From assembly GCF_021233355.1 (NCBI RefSeq), contig NZ_CP089507.1:3349001-3413000 (forward strand): a stretch of 64,000 nt of DNA, written 5' to 3'. The notes beneath the pieces are model-generated. The model was not told the DNA's origin. It made no database searches and worked only from the letters and a program-made list of their open reading frames with translations. The stretch comes from Luteimonas fraxinea. GTDB taxonomy: Bacteria; Pseudomonadota; Gammaproteobacteria; Xanthomonadales; Xanthomonadaceae. The first letter of the stretch is position 1. Every line of letters starts with the position of its first letter. Shown piece by piece: positions 43,731 through 53,317 of this stretch. Both the position numbers and the translations under genes were made by a program.

Positions 43731-45302
43731 GTGCCGACGCGCGTCGCGCGCTGGATGCTGATCGCCTGCCTCGCTGTCGCGGGGCAGGCGGGTGCACGCG
43801 AGGCGCAGATCGATCCTGCACGGCTCGCGTCACTGGTCGACGACGCGGTCGCCCGCTACGCACTGCCCGGGATCGCGGTGGGCGTCGTCGTCGATGGCGA
43901 GGTGGTGCTGCGCCACATGCGCGGCGAACTGCGCGCGGGGCAGGGCGAGCCGGTCGACGCGGCCACGCTGTTCAAAATCGCATCCAACAGCAAGGCCATG
44001 ACCGCGGCGGTGCTGGCCCGCCAGGTCGATGCCGGTCTGCTGCGCTGGGATGATCCGGTGGTGCGGCATCTGCCCGATTTCCGCATGGCCGACGACTGGG
44101 TCACGCGCGAGATCCAGGTCCGCGATCTGCTGATTCACAACAGCGGACTCGGCCCCGGCGCTGGCGATCTGATGCTGTGGCCGTCGCCGAACCGCTTCAC
44201 GCGCTCGGACGTCATCCACGGCCTGCGCCATCTGCAGCCACGCTGGAGTTTCCGTTCCCGTTACGCCTACGACAACACGCTCTACATCGTTGCCGGCGAA
44301 GTGGCGGCCGCCGTGGCCGGCGTGCCGTTCGATGTGCTGGTGCGGCGCGAAATCTTCGAACCGCTCGCCATGACGCGCTGCCAGGCCGGCAGCTGGTCGC
44401 GCGACGCGGTCGGCAACGTCGCCCAGCCGCATGCGCGCATCGACGGTCGCACCGTCGTGGTGCGCGCCGATGACACGACGATTCCGGACGAGCCGATGAT
44501 GGCCGCCGGCGGACTCCGCTGCAGCCTCGACGACATGCTGCGCTGGGCGCAGGTCTGGCTCGATGCCAGCGGTGACGATTCTGAGCAGGCGTGGTTGTCG
44601 CAGGCGCAGCGCGATGCCGCGTGGACGGCGCACATGCCGATTCCGCTCAGCCCGCGCATGCGCGCGTGGGATCGCAGCCACTTCTCGGCCTATGGCTACG
44701 GCTGGCGGCTGACCGATGTCGATGGCACGTCGAAGGTCTCGCACACCGGCACGCTCAAGGGCATGTATTCCGCGCTGACGCTGTTGCCCGAGCGCGGCGT
44801 GGGCATCGTCGTGTTGATCAACGGCGATGCGGACGAGGCGCGCACGGTGTTGATGCAGGCGCTGGTCAAGCAGTTCACCGGTGCAGCTGGCTCGCACGAT
44901 GTCGCGTATTACGCCGGTTTGCTCGCAGCAGAGCGTGCCGACAGTGACGCGTCCGGATCCGGTGCGCGAGGTCCGGCGCGCGCGCCGACCGCGGCGGAGA
45001 CTGCGAACGTCGTCGGGCGCTGGCGCGATCCGTGGTTCGGCAGCGTCGACGTGTGTCCTCAAGGAGATGGACTGAGCTTCGTCTCCGAGCGTTCGCCAAA
45101 ACTGCACGGCGATGTCGTCGCGGTCGATGGCCGGCTGCAGGTGCGCTGGCGGGACACCGATGTCGATGTCGACGCGTGGCTCATCGCATCGCCGGCGCAG
45201 GGCAGCGCGACCGCGCTGCACATGGCCAAAGTCGATCCGGACGCGGATTTCAGCTACGACTTCGAAGATCTCGCATTCGTACGCGAAAGCGATTGCCGGT
45301 AG
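43731..45302 (+). CDS. Secreted serine hydrolase, beta-lactamase/class C (S12) family
   Basis: 523 aa, starting at GTG 43,731, five bases after the receptor stop. Signal peptide WMLIACLAVAGQAGA. The catalytic SxxK is in LFKIASNSKAMTAAV; RYAYDNTLYIVAGEV supplies the Y-x-N; SKVSHTGTLKGMYSAL supplies the H-x-G. A C-terminal domain of about 100 residues follows. The family includes D-aminopeptidases and D,D-peptidases. Coupling to the receptor suggests it trims D-amino-acid-containing peptides for uptake (inference). Confidence 0.88.
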   Translation: MPTRVARWMLIACLAVAGQAGAREAQIDPARLASLVDDAVARYALPGIAVGVVVDGEVVLRHMRGELRAGQGEPVDAATLFKIASNSKAMTAAVLARQVDAGLLRWDDPVVRHLPDFRMADDWVTREIQVRDLLIHNSGLGPGAGDLMLWPSPNRFTRSDVIHGLRHLQPRWSFRSRYAYDNTLYIVAGEVAAAVAGVPFDVLVRREIFEPLAMTRCQAGSWSRDAVGNVAQPHARIDGRTVVVRADDTTIPDEPMMAAGGLRCSLDDMLRWAQVWLDASGDDSEQAWLSQAQRDAAWTAHMPIPLSPRMRAWDRSHFSAYGYGWRLTDVDGTSKVSHTGTLKGMYSALTLLPERGVGIVVLINGDADEARTVLMQALVKQFTGAAGSHDVAYYAGLLAAERADSDASGSGARGPARAPTAAETANVVGRWRDPWFGSVDVCPQGDGLSFVSERSPKLHGDVVAVDGRLQVRWRDTDVDVDAWLIASPAQGSATALHMAKVDPDADFSYDFEDLAFVRESDCR

Positions 45303-45328
45303 CTCCGCACCCCAGGAATCGAGATCGA

Positions 45329-45368
45329 CACAAACGAAAAACCCCTGCATTTCTGCAGGGGTTTTCGC
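45329..45368. terminator. Bidirectional terminator between serine hydrolase and tRNA-Asp
   Basis: AAAAACCCCTGCA, three-base TTT loop, TGCAGGGGTTTTCG: a strong stem with A and T runs on the two sides, so it can end both the plus-strand hydrolase transcript and the minus-strand tRNA-Asp. Confidence 0.82.
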
Positions 45369-45375
45369 TTGCAAA

Positions 45376-45452
45376 TGGCGGAGCGGACGGGACTCGAACC
45401 CGCGACCTCCGGCGTGACAGGCCAGCATTCTAACCAACTGAACTACCGCTCC
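45376..45452 (-). tRNA. tRNA-Asp(GTC), copy 2
   Basis: 77 nt. GGAGCGG acceptor, D-arm TAGTTCAGTTGGTTAGAA, anticodon loop CCTGTCACG with GTC, T-arm CGCGGGTTCGAGTCCCG, CCGCTCCGCCA end. Identical to the copy at 45,940-46,016. Confidence 0.97.
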
Positions 45453-45939
45453 AAGGCGCGAGATTCTACATGAAACTTCGGGCTTGGGAAGAGGCTGCGC
45501 GCACTTTTTTTCGCGGTGTTCGACGTGGCATCGAATCAGCCGCCGATAATGGTCGGCGATTGCGCTCCAGCGTGCTGGTTGTCGTTGCACGCAACACGTT
45601 CTGCTGCATGCGGGGCGATGCCTGCGGACGCTCGGATCACACGCGATTCGCAGACGCGAGGATGCAGACTTTGGGTGGAATGACTCGATCATCGTGGCTG
45701 CTGATCGTGCGCCGTTCGATGTCGACGCGCCCGCCAAACTCAGGAAGTTCGCGTTGATCATCTAATGCGGAAACCAGCGCGCACGATTTCTCCGGAAAGG
45801 CGCAATCGGAACACCGATCCTGCGAGCGTGCCTGCCATGTCGATGCTTGCAATCGAAAAGCCCGCTTCGCACTGCGCGCCTCCGAAAAACGCAGGACACA
45901 AAAAACCCCGCATCTCTGCAGGGTTTTTTGCTTGTAAAT
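45453..45939. other. 487-bp spacer between the two tRNA-Asp genes
   Basis: No convincing gene: the short frames on either strand lack a ribosome-binding site and have atypical composition. It contains a terminator of the same design as the one after copy 2 (AAAAACCCCGCA, loop, TGCAGGGTTTTTTG) at 45,899-45,931. The duplicate tRNA plus duplicate terminator indicates an ancestral duplication of about 120 bp. Confidence 0.5.
45899..45931 (-). terminator. Terminator after tRNA-Asp copy 1
   Basis: AAAAAACCCCGCATCTCTGCAGGGTTTTTTG. The stem has one mismatch and a run of six T/A on either side. Confidence 0.75.
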
Positions 45940-46016
45940 TGGCGGAGCGGACGGGACTCGAACCCGCGACCTCCGGCGTGACAGGCCAGCATTCTAACCA
46001 ACTGAACTACCGCTCC
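45940..46016 (-). tRNA. tRNA-Asp(GTC), copy 1
   Basis: 77 nt, same sequence as copy 2, GTC anticodon, encoded CCA. It lies 15 bp downstream of tRNA-Val on the same strand. Confidence 0.97.
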
Positions 46017-46031
46017 GCGCTTTGAAACTCT

Positions 46032-46106
46032 TGGTGGGTGCTGAGGGTTTCGAACCCCCGACCCTCTCCGTGTAAAGGAGACGCTCTACCGCTGAGCTAA
46101 GCACCC
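46032..46106 (-). tRNA. tRNA-Val(TAC)
   Basis: 75 nt. GGGTGCT/AGCACCC acceptor, D-arm TAGCTCAGCGGTAGAGC, anticodon loop CTTTACACG with TAC, T-arm CGGGGGTTCGAAACCCTC, encoded CCA. It follows the HU gene by 20 bp and is probably on the same transcript. Confidence 0.96.
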
Positions 46107-46126
46107 ATGCGGAACAATCGAGCCGC

Positions 46127-46408
46127 TTACTTTACTGCATCCTTCAGCGCCTTGCCAGCCTTGAAAGCAGGCACGGTCGAAGCGGCGATCTGGATCGGCT
46201 CCTTGGTCTGCGGGTTCAGGCCGGTGCGCGCAGCACGCGGACGGGCAACGAACGAACCGAAGCCGACGAAGTTGGCCGCGTCGCCGTTCTTCAGCGCCTC
46301 GGTGATCGTGTCGAGCAGGCCGTCGACAGCGCGGCCAGCGTCGGCGCGCGACAGGCCGGACTTCTCGGCAACCGAAGCGATGATGTCGGACTTGGTGAGG
46401 TTTGCCAT
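46127..46408 (-). CDS. hupB: DNA-binding protein HU
   Basis: A 93-aa nucleoid protein that bends DNA. MANLTKSDIIASVAEKSGLS, then the DNA-binding arm core GFGSFVARPRAARTGLNPQT and PAFKAGKALKDAV, which is nearly the full bacterial HU pattern. RBS AGAGGAA about 9 nt upstream. Adjacent to ppiD, as in many gammaproteobacteria (hupB-ppiD), but here divergent. Confidence 0.95.
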   Translation of the reverse strand: MANLTKSDIIASVAEKSGLSRADAGRAVDGLLDTITEALKNGDAANFVGFGSFVARPRAARTGLNPQTKEPIQIAASTVPAFKAGKALKDAVK

Positions 46409-46669
46409 CTGTGAATTCCTCTTCTTCTTGAGATATCGACGTGTCGTACGTCTGGAGCATCCGGCCGGCCGCGCTGTGCGCTGCTGGTCCGGACGGGGAT
46501 TCCGGTCAGGCGCGCATGTTACGCGATCCCCTAGGCGATTACGACCGGATTCCGGATCGCGACTGAACAGGTGCGAGCGCGCTCGCGGCGCGGCGTGGAC
46601 GGGCCTTGCGCCTGCGCGGCCGCGGGCTTGCGGGTACACTGGGCGGCTCGCCATCCTGTGTCCTGACCC

Positions 46670-48655
46670 ATGCTGCAAGCGCTTCGAGATAAGACCAGTG
46701 GTTGGATCGCCATCGCCATCGTGGCGGTACTCGCGGTCCCCTTCGCGTTCTTCGGCATGGAGCAGTATCTGTTCCAGAACAATGCCGACTATGCCGCCAA
46801 GGTCGAGGCGCCGCCGAAATGGTGGCAGTCCGCGCCGGACTGGTGGCTGGTGCGCAAGTTCGCGTGGTCCTCGGCCGAAGTCAGTGCCGAAGAATTCCGC
46901 CAGACCTTCGACAGCATGCGTGAGCAGCGTCGTCAGCAGGAAGGCGAAGCGTTCGACGCGCGCGCGTTCGAGACGATGGAGAGCAAGCGTGAAGTGCTCG
47001 AGCAGCTGATCGACCGTGCGGTGCTCGGCCTCGCGGCCGATCGCGCCAACATCGTCGTCGGCGATGCGCAGGTGCAGGAGATCATCCAGTCGATCCCGGC
47101 ATTCCAGGTCGAAGGCCGCTTCGATCCGCAGCGTTATCAGATGGCGCTGCAGTCCACGCAGCCGCCGCGCACGCCGCGCGAGTTCCAGGAAGGCATCCGC
47201 ATCGATCTGCAGCGCGCACTGGTGCCGCAGTCGATCGCCGAAACCGCGTTTGTCACGACGGGCGAGTCCACGCGTCTGATGCGTCTGCTCGGCGAACGTC
47301 GCGATGTCAGCTTCGTCGTCGTGCCGCCGCTGGCCGTCGACGCGGCTGAAGTGTCGCAGGCCGACCAGCAAGCCTGGTACGAGTCGCACGCCGCGCGATA
47401 CCGCGAGCCGGAGAAGGTTGCGCTGGAATACGTCGAATTGAAGGCCGCGGCCGACGCCGGTGCAGAGAACGCGACGGTCGACGAAGCCGAAGCGCGCGCC
47501 CACTTCGAGCAGGTGAAGTCGCGCTTCGCGACTGCCGAGCGTCGTCGGGCCTCGCACATTCTCGTCGAAGTGCCGGCCGGTGCCGACGAGGCCACGCAGC
47601 AGGCTGCGCAGAAGAAGGCCGCCGATATCGCCGCCAAGGCGCAGGCGCCGGGCGCCGATTTCGCCGCGCTCGCACGCGAGAATTCGGACGATCCGGGTTC
47701 CAAGGACGGCGGCGGCGATCTGGGCTGGGTCGAGAAAGGCATGATGGCCGGCGCGTTCGAAGATGCGCTGTTCGCGATGCAGCCCAATGCGGTCAGCGCG
47801 CCGGTGCGCACCGACTTCGGCTGGCACGTGCTGCAGCTGCGCGAAGTGGACGCCGGCAAGCCGGTCGCGTTCGAAGACGTGCGCGAGCAGATGGAAAAGG
47901 AAGTCAGCGAGGGCGACAGCTCGCGTGTCTACAACGAGCAGGTTGGTCGCTTCGTCGACGAGATCAACAAGAACCCGATGTCGCTGGAACCCGCAGCGGC
48001 CGCCGGTGGCGTGCAGATCCAGACCATCGCGCCGTTCGCGCGTGGCGCCGGCAGCGGCATCGCGGCCAACAACGCCGTCGTGCAGGCGGCGTTCTCCGAA
48101 GCGCTGACCCAGGACGGCACGGTCAGCGATCCGATCGAGATCGGCCCGAACCAGACGGTATTCATCCGCGTCACCAGCCACACGCCCGAGCGCGCGCAGC
48201 CGCTGGCGCAGGTGAGTGAGCGCGTGATCGCCGAGGTCCGCGCCGACCGTGCGCGCAAGCAGGCCGAGCAGGCTGCCGATGCGATGGTCGCCGAGATCAA
48301 GGGCGGCAAGACCCTGCAGGCGCTGGCCGGCGAACGCCAGCTGCAGGCGCAGGACGTGCCGGGCATTCCGCGCGGTGCACCGGTGCCGGACGCGAGCGCC
48401 AGCCAGGCCTATTTCCGCGCGGCGCCGCCGACCGGTGATACGCCGACGCCGGGCAAGGTGATGCTGGCCGATGGCAGTTCGGTGGTCTTCGCCGTGACCA
48501 AGGTCGAGCCGGGCAAGCCCGAGGACGCGAGCGAGCAGGAGCAGAGGATGCTGCGTCAGCAGCTCGGCAGCCTGCTGGGCAGCGAGGATGCGGAAATCAT
48601 GCAGCGCAGCCTGCGCCGCGAGATGAAGATCACGGTCAACGAAGCGCGCCTGTAA
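46670..48655 (+). CDS. ppiD: Periplasmic chaperone/peptidyl-prolyl isomerase PpiD
   Basis: 661 aa. One N-terminal membrane anchor (GWIAIAIVAVLAVPFAFFGM), a SurA-like N-terminal chaperone region, a parvulin domain at about residues 285-385 (RRASHILVEV, GGGDLGWVEKGMM, FGWHVLQLREV) and a second, degenerate rotamase region. It assists folding of exported proteins near the Sec translocon. Length and position beside hupB fit PpiD. Confidence 0.94.
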   Translation: MLQALRDKTSGWIAIAIVAVLAVPFAFFGMEQYLFQNNADYAAKVEAPPKWWQSAPDWWLVRKFAWSSAEVSAEEFRQTFDSMREQRRQQEGEAFDARAFETMESKREVLEQLIDRAVLGLAADRANIVVGDAQVQEIIQSIPAFQVEGRFDPQRYQMALQSTQPPRTPREFQEGIRIDLQRALVPQSIAETAFVTTGESTRLMRLLGERRDVSFVVVPPLAVDAAEVSQADQQAWYESHAARYREPEKVALEYVELKAAADAGAENATVDEAEARAHFEQVKSRFATAERRRASHILVEVPAGADEATQQAAQKKAADIAAKAQAPGADFAALARENSDDPGSKDGGGDLGWVEKGMMAGAFEDALFAMQPNAVSAPVRTDFGWHVLQLREVDAGKPVAFEDVREQMEKEVSEGDSSRVYNEQVGRFVDEINKNPMSLEPAAAAGGVQIQTIAPFARGAGSGIAANNAVVQAAFSEALTQDGTVSDPIEIGPNQTVFIRVTSHTPERAQPLAQVSERVIAEVRADRARKQAEQAADAMVAEIKGGKTLQALAGERQLQAQDVPGIPRGAPVPDASASQAYFRAAPPTGDTPTPGKVMLADGSSVVFAVTKVEPGKPEDASEQEQRMLRQQLGSLLGSEDAEIMQRSLRREMKITVNEARL

Positions 48656-48671
48656 CGGCGCTTTGCACGGA

Positions 48672-48708
48672 CCACGAAAAAGCCCGGCTCGCGCCGGGCT
48701 TTTTTTAT
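48672..48708 (+). terminator. Terminator after ppiD
   Basis: GAAAAAGCCCGGC, TCGC loop, GCCGGGCTTTTTTT. Strong stem with seven T; the A run on the other side may also serve mltD, which converges on it. Confidence 0.88.
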
Positions 48709-48755
48709 GGGGTGCGGTGTGCGGAAAGGTGTATCCGCACGCGCGTCGCGCCCGA

Positions 48756-49928
48756 TCAGCGCTCGTCGATCAGCAGTTCCATGCCCGGCCGCAGCACGCT
48801 GCGTGCATCGAGCGCGTTGCGGGTCAGCAATTCCTGCGTCCGCAGGCCATAGCGCTTGGCGATGGACCACGGCGAATCGCCGCGGACGACCGTATGCATG
48901 CGTCGTGCGGCGGTGGCGGCTTCGCTGGCGGCCTGCGGGATGTCGACCTCTGGCGGCGCCTCGGCCATGAACACCGGTGGCGCGGCCGCAGCCTGCGGCA
49001 CCAGCAGCGTGACCGGCTGGCCGATCTGCGCGAGGCGGCCGTCGACGTGCGCGGGATTCAGGCGCTTGAGGCGCGCGGCGTCGGTCTCGTGGCGACTCGC
49101 CAAGGTGTCGAGATCGCGAACGCCGTCCGGCACTGCGATCGCGGTCAGCGCCGGCACTTCGCGGTCCATCGAGGCCATCCAGGTCTCGCGCTCGCCGGCT
49201 TCCTTGATCAGGCACGACAGCGCGTGCAGCTTGCGCACATAGGCCTGGGTGGTCTGCGGCATCGGCAGCGTGTCGGGTGTCGCGTCGCGGGCCTCCTGGC
49301 CGGCGCGCTTGAGCGCACCGAACACACGGTACTCACCGGCGTTGTAGGCCATCACCGCCAGACGCCAGTCGCCGGCGAACATGCCGTGCAGGGTCTTCAG
49401 ATAGCGCACCGCGGCGCGGGTGGAATCAGCGGGCGACAGGCGGCCGTCGTAGCCGGGCCGGATCGGAATCTCGTGGTTGCGCGCGGTCACCGCGATGAAC
49501 TGCCACAGGCCCGCGGGACCAGATGCGCTGCGGGCGCCGGGCCGGTAACCGCTCTCGACGAAGGGAATCAGGGCGAACTCGGTCGGCAGATGCTGGGCGC
49601 GCACCTCTTCGACCACGTAGGCGAACAGCGGCAGCACATCGTTGCCGAGCGAGGCCAGCTGACGTGGCACATGGCCGAAGTGGGAGCGCCAGCGCTCGGT
49701 CGCATCCGCGGCGCACTCAGGCTCGGACAGGCCGTCGAGAAAACGACGATAGACCTCCTGGCCATTGCGCGTGACCACCGGCGTCGAAGTGCCGGAGGCG
49801 GCAAGCGTGGCCGGGACCAGGACCGCGGCAGATGCGTTGGAAGCGGCGTTGTTCGCGAAGCTGGTCGCTGCCGGCGCTGCGAATACGAGCAGCGCCGCGG
49901 CCAGCCGGGTCACGCGCCCCCGCCTCAT
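48756..49928 (-). CDS. mltD: Membrane-bound lytic murein transglycosylase D
   Basis: 390 aa. Signal peptide near the N-terminus ([18 protein letters not shown]). Lytic transglycosylase domain with catalytic Glu125 in [11 protein letters not shown], then [10 protein letters not shown] and [12 protein letters not shown] single C-terminal LysM ([27 protein letters not shown]) and a more degenerate LysM before it bind glycan. Part of the mltD-gloB-yafS-rnhA-dnaQ synteny. Its ATG overlaps the gloB stop. Confidence 0.94.
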   Translation of the reverse strand: MRRGRVTRLAAALLVFAAPAATSFANNAASNASAAVLVPATLAASGTSTPVVTRNGQEVYRRFLDGLSEPECAADATERWRSHFGHVPRQLASLGNDVLPLFAYVVEEVRAQHLPTEFALIPFVESGYRPGARSASGPAGLWQFIAVTARNHEIPIRPGYDGRLSPADSTRAAVRYLKTLHGMFAGDWRLAVMAYNAGEYRVFGALKRAGQEARDATPDTLPMPQTTQAYVRKLHALSCLIKEAGERETWMASMDREVPALTAIAVPDGVRDLDTLASRHETDAARLKRLNPAHVDGRLAQIGQPVTLLVPQAAAAPPVFMAEAPPEVDIPQAASEAATAARRMHTVVRGDSPWSIAKRYGLRTQELLTRNALDARSVLRPGMELLIDER

Positions 49929-50689
49929 GCGCGGAAGCCGTCTTTCCAGCGCCGCAATGCGGCGAAGACATCGACCCGGTCGGTCAGCGCCGTGCCCGCC
50001 TGACGCGAGGCGGCGGCGCGGACGGCGTCGGTGTCGACGCGGAGGAAGGGGTTGCAGGCGAGCTCGCTGGCGAGCGCGACGGGCAGGGTGGGGCGCGGAA
50101 CGCTGCGCATGTCGAGGATCTCCTGTTCACGGCGCCGCAGCGCTGCGTTGTCCGGGTCGACCACGCGCGCGAAGGCTGCGTTGGACCGGCTGTATTCGTG
50201 ACCACAGCAGACCAGTGTATCGGCAGGCAGGGCGGCCAGCCGGTCGAGCGAGGTCAGCATCTGGGCCGCGGTACCTTCGAACATGCGCCCACAGCCGAGG
50301 CTGAACAGGGTGTCCCCGCTGAACAGATGGCCGTGTCCGTGGAAGGCGATATGGCTGCTGGTATGGCCCGACACCGTGAGCACATCGAAGCGCCAGTCGG
50401 CGATTTCGACGGTGTCGCCATCGCCTACCCGGACCGTCGCCTGCGGAATCCGCGGATCGTCGGGCGCGTACACGGGTAGATCCGGCCAGCGCGCCAGCAG
50501 CGCATCCACGCCGCCGATGTGGTCCGCATGGTGGTGGGTCAGCAGCAGCGCGATGGGCGTCAGCCCGTTTTCGGCCGCGGCGAGTACCGGCCCGGCTTCG
50601 CCCGGATCGACCACGATGGCGCGTCCGGACGCGTCCGACAGCGTCCAGATGTAGTTGTCCTCGAAGGCGGGCAAGGGCTGCAGTCGCAT
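49925..50689 (-). CDS. gloB: Hydroxyacylglutathione hydrolase (glyoxalase II)
   Basis: Hydrolyses S-D-lactoylglutathione to D-lactate and glutathione. 254 aa. Metal-binding [10 protein letters not shown] at residues 51-60, [29 protein letters not shown] and [10 protein letters not shown] are all canonical. The start [15 protein letters not shown] is chosen because the family begins there; 15 further codons upstream are open. Divergent from the methyltransferase by about 35-45 bp. Confidence 0.95.
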   Translation of the reverse strand: MRLQPLPAFEDNYIWTLSDASGRAIVVDPGEAGPVLAAAENGLTPIALLLTHHHADHIGGVDALLARWPDLPVYAPDDPRIPQATVRVGDGDTVEIADWRFDVLTVSGHTSSHIAFHGHGHLFSGDTLFSLGCGRMFEGTAAQMLTSLDRLAALPADTLVCCGHEYSRSNAAFARVVDPDNAALRRREQEILDMRSVPRPTLPVALASELACNPFLRVDTDAVRAAASRQAGTALTDRVDVFAALRRWKDGFRA

Positions 50690-50732
50690 CGGTTCGGCTC
50701 GGCGGCGGCTGGAAGCCATTACAATGCCGACC

Positions 50733-51386
50733 ATGCCCGCGATCTCCCCGGCCGGTCAACCCGGCAGCGCCCGCAACTGGTTCGAGACTCCGGCCGGCCG
50801 CGCGATTCTCGACAGCGAGCACACGCTTGTCACCGACGCGCTGGGCTCGCATCCGGGTCTTCCGTGGCTGTGGTTGACTCCGACCGTGCCCGAGCTGCAG
50901 GTGGAAGGCCGCGGCCTGTGTCTGGTGCGGCAGGGCGATGGTCTGCATGGCCCGGTGCGCTGCGGCGTGCCCCTGCCACTGCCGAGTGAAGCCTTCGGTG
51001 CGGTCGTGCTGCAGCATGTGGTCGGCGGCCGTGGCGACGCGCTCGGCCTGCTCGCCGAGGCCGCGCGCGTCCTCGCGCCAGGCGGACACTTGTGGCTGCT
51101 GGTCCTCAATCCGCTCACGCCTTACCGCTGGCGGTGGCGCGGGACGGGCATCGCCAGTGCCGAACCGCTGACCTGGCGTCGTCGCATGCGCGATGCCGGC
51201 CTCGCGCCGGACGCGGTGTCGAACGGCATGGGCCCGAGCTGGCGCACCGAGGCCGCTACTGAATCCCAGAACGGCCCGGGTCTGCGCGCGGCCTACGCAT
51301 TGCGCGGGCAGAAGCGGCATCTGCCGCTGACGCCGATGCGCAGCCGCCGCGCGATGCCGATGCCGTTGGCCGCTCCGGCGGCCTGA
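50733..51386 (+). CDS. Class I SAM-dependent methyltransferase (YafS-like)
   Basis: 217 aa. It is a divergent methyltransferase: the SAM site is not a clean GxGxG, but [20 protein letters not shown] and the following [13 protein letters not shown] strand correspond to methyltransferase motifs II-III. Position between gloB and rnhA is that of E. coli yafS. Start at 50,733 or 50,724; both fit. Substrate unknown. Confidence 0.8.
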   Translation: MPAISPAGQPGSARNWFETPAGRAILDSEHTLVTDALGSHPGLPWLWLTPTVPELQVEGRGLCLVRQGDGLHGPVRCGVPLPLPSEAFGAVVLQHVVGGRGDALGLLAEAARVLAPGGHLWLLVLNPLTPYRWRWRGTGIASAEPLTWRRRMRDAGLAPDAVSNGMGPSWRTEAATESQNGPGLRAAYALRGQKRHLPLTPMRSRRAMPMPLAAPAA

Positions 51387-51411
51387 TCCTCATTTTTTTT
51401 GCGGAACACCG

Positions 51412-51858
51412 ATGAAGTCGATCGAGATCTACACCGATGGCGCGTGCCTCGGCAATCCCGGCCCCGGCGGCTGGGGCGCGTTGCTGCGCTACAAGGCCAC
51501 CGAGCGCGAGTTGTCGGGTGGCGAGCCGCAGACCACCAACAACCGCATGGAACTGATGGGCGCGATCGCCGCGCTCGAAGCGCTGAGCGAGCCCTGCGAG
51601 ATCGTGCTGCACACCGATTCCCAGTACGTGCGCCAGGGCATCACCGAGTGGATGCGCAACTGGATCAAGCGGGGCTGGAAAACCGCCGGCGGCGGCGCGG
51701 TCAAGAACCAGGATCTGTGGCAGCGGCTGCAGGTCGCCTGCGAGCGCCACCAGATCGACTGGCGCTGGGTGAAGGGCCATTCCGGCCATCCCGAGAACGA
51801 GCGCGTCGATGCGCTCGCCAGTGCCGCCGCGCGCGAACAGCGCACCGCCGCAGCCTGA
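51412..51858 (+). CDS. rnhA: Ribonuclease HI
   Basis: Cleaves the RNA strand of RNA-DNA hybrids. 148 aa. [19 protein letters not shown] (catalytic Asp9), [15 protein letters not shown] (Glu), [15 protein letters not shown] (Asp), [18 protein letters not shown] (last Asp). Standard length. It shares the stretch with dnaQ, 13 bp downstream. Confidence 0.97.
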   Translation: MKSIEIYTDGACLGNPGPGGWGALLRYKATERELSGGEPQTTNNRMELMGAIAALEALSEPCEIVLHTDSQYVRQGITEWMRNWIKRGWKTAGGGAVKNQDLWQRLQVACERHQIDWRWVKGHSGHPENERVDALASAAAREQRTAAA

Positions 51859-51871
51859 GAAGAGGACACGC

Positions 51872-52597
51872 ATGCGCCAGATCGTGCTCGACACCGAAAC
51901 CACCGGCCTGGAATGGAAGAAAGGCAACCGCGTCGTCGAAATCGGCTGCGTGGAACTGGTCGAGCGCCGCCCGACCGGTCGCACCTATCACCAGTACATC
52001 AAGCCCGACCGCGACTTCGAACAGGGCGCGGCCGAGGTCACCGGCCTGAGTCTGGAGTTCCTCGCCGACAAGCCGCCGTTCGCCGACATCGCTGACGCGT
52101 TTCTGGAGTTCATCGAAGGCGCCGAACTGATCATCCACAACGCGGCCTTCGACGTCGGCTTCCTCGACAACGAACTCTCGCTGCTGGGCCCGGACTACGG
52201 AAATCTGCGCCAGCGGGTGACGGTGGAGGATTCGCTGCTGCTCGCGCGCCAGCGCTACCCGGGGCAGCGCAATTCGCTCGATGCGCTGTGCCGTCGCCTC
52301 GGCGTCGACAACGCGCATCGTCAGTTGCACGGCGCGCTGCTCGATGCCCAGTTGTTGGCCGAGGTGTATCTCGCACTCACCGCAGGGCAGCACGAGATCG
52401 GTTTCGGCGCAGCGGTCGAGCCCGAGCGCAACACGCGCCACATCGTGCTCTCGCAGCCTGCCGGCGCGCGGCCGGTGCTGAGGGTGCAGGCCGAGGAGCT
52501 CGCCGCGCATGCAGCGCGGATTGAATCGATCCGCAAGAAGGCGGGCGTATGCCTGTGGGAACCCGTGGGCGTGCCGGCAGAACTGGAACCGGCCTGA
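51872..52597 (+). CDS. dnaQ: DNA polymerase III epsilon subunit (proofreading exonuclease)
   Basis: 241 aa. 3'-5' exonuclease with the DEDDh motifs: IVLDTETTGLEW (ExoI), IIHNAAFDVGFLDNEL (ExoII), and ALLDAQLLAEVY with the preceding histidine in HRQLHGALLDA (ExoIIIe). The C-terminal segment fits the alpha-binding tail. AGAGGA precedes the ATG by about 7 nt. Confidence 0.96.
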   Translation: MRQIVLDTETTGLEWKKGNRVVEIGCVELVERRPTGRTYHQYIKPDRDFEQGAAEVTGLSLEFLADKPPFADIADAFLEFIEGAELIIHNAAFDVGFLDNELSLLGPDYGNLRQRVTVEDSLLLARQRYPGQRNSLDALCRRLGVDNAHRQLHGALLDAQLLAEVYLALTAGQHEIGFGAAVEPERNTRHIVLSQPAGARPVLRVQAEELAAHAARIESIRKKAGVCLWEPVGVPAELEPA

Positions 52598-52612
52598 AAT
52601 CAGCGCCGGCGC

Positions 52613-53317
52613 TCAGTGCCGGCGGATCAGGATCACGGTGACGTTGTCAGAGCCGCCGCCATCGAGTGCAGCGGCCACCAGTCCATCGACGCATTCCTGC
52701 GCGCTGCATTCCAGATGCGCCAGCACGCGCGAGATCGCGCGGTCGTCGACTTCCTCGGTCAGGCCATCGCTGCACAGCAGCAGCTGGGTGCCGGGGCTCA
52801 GCTCGCCTGACAGGGTCTCGACGTTGAGCGTCTGCGGATCGGTGACGCCCAGCGCTTGGGTCACCACATTGCGATGCGGATGGCTGCGCGCCTGGTCGAT
52901 GCTGATCGCGCCCTGGGCGATGAGCTCCTGCACGTAGCTGTGGTCCTGCGACAGCTGCGCGAGCTTGTTGTCGCGCCACAGATAGACCCGGCTGTCGCCG
53001 ACCCACGCTACCTCGAATCGATTGCCGGTCACCCGCGCGGCTACGACCGTGGTGCCCATCGGCAGGCTGTCGTTGCGTCGGCGCGAGGCACGGATGATCT
53101 CCTCGTCGGCGATGCGGATCGCCTGCGGCAACGCGGTGCCCTGACGGATCTCGCGGACGATGGTCTCGCGGGCGAGCGCGCTGGCGACTTCGCCGTACTC
53201 GTGACCGCCCATGCCATCGGCGATCAGCCACAGCCCGAGCTCGCTGTCGCCGTAATAGGTGTCCTCGTTGAGGTCACGCCGCAGGCCCACATGCGTCAGG
53301 TGGCCGAACTCGATCAT
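52613..53317 (-). CDS. PP2C-family serine/threonine protein phosphatase
   Basis: 234 aa. Metal-dependent phosphatase: VGLRRDLNEDTYYGD, LIADGMGGHEYGE (the two Asp ligands), MGTTVVAARVTGN, VAWVGDSRVYLWRD, LLLCSDGLTEEV and GGGSDNVTVILIRR are all in the PP2C order. The start is preceded by AGGGGA. Such stand-alone enzymes oppose Hanks-type kinases. The kinase is not in the window. Confidence 0.93.
   Translation of the reverse strand: MIEFGHLTHVGLRRDLNEDTYYGDSELGLWLIADGMGGHEYGEVASALARETIVREIRQGTALPQAIRIADEEIIRASRRRNDSLPMGTTVVAARVTGNRFEVAWVGDSRVYLWRDNKLAQLSQDHSYVQELIAQGAISIDQARSHPHRNVVTQALGVTDPQTLNVETLSGELSPGTQLLLCSDGLTEEVDDRAISRVLAHLECSAQECVDGLVAAALDGGGSDNVTVILIRRH

Noticed and set aside
45470..45852. 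Short ORFs on both strands between the tRNA-Asp genes
   Set aside because: No RBS, no similarity to known proteins, atypical codon use.
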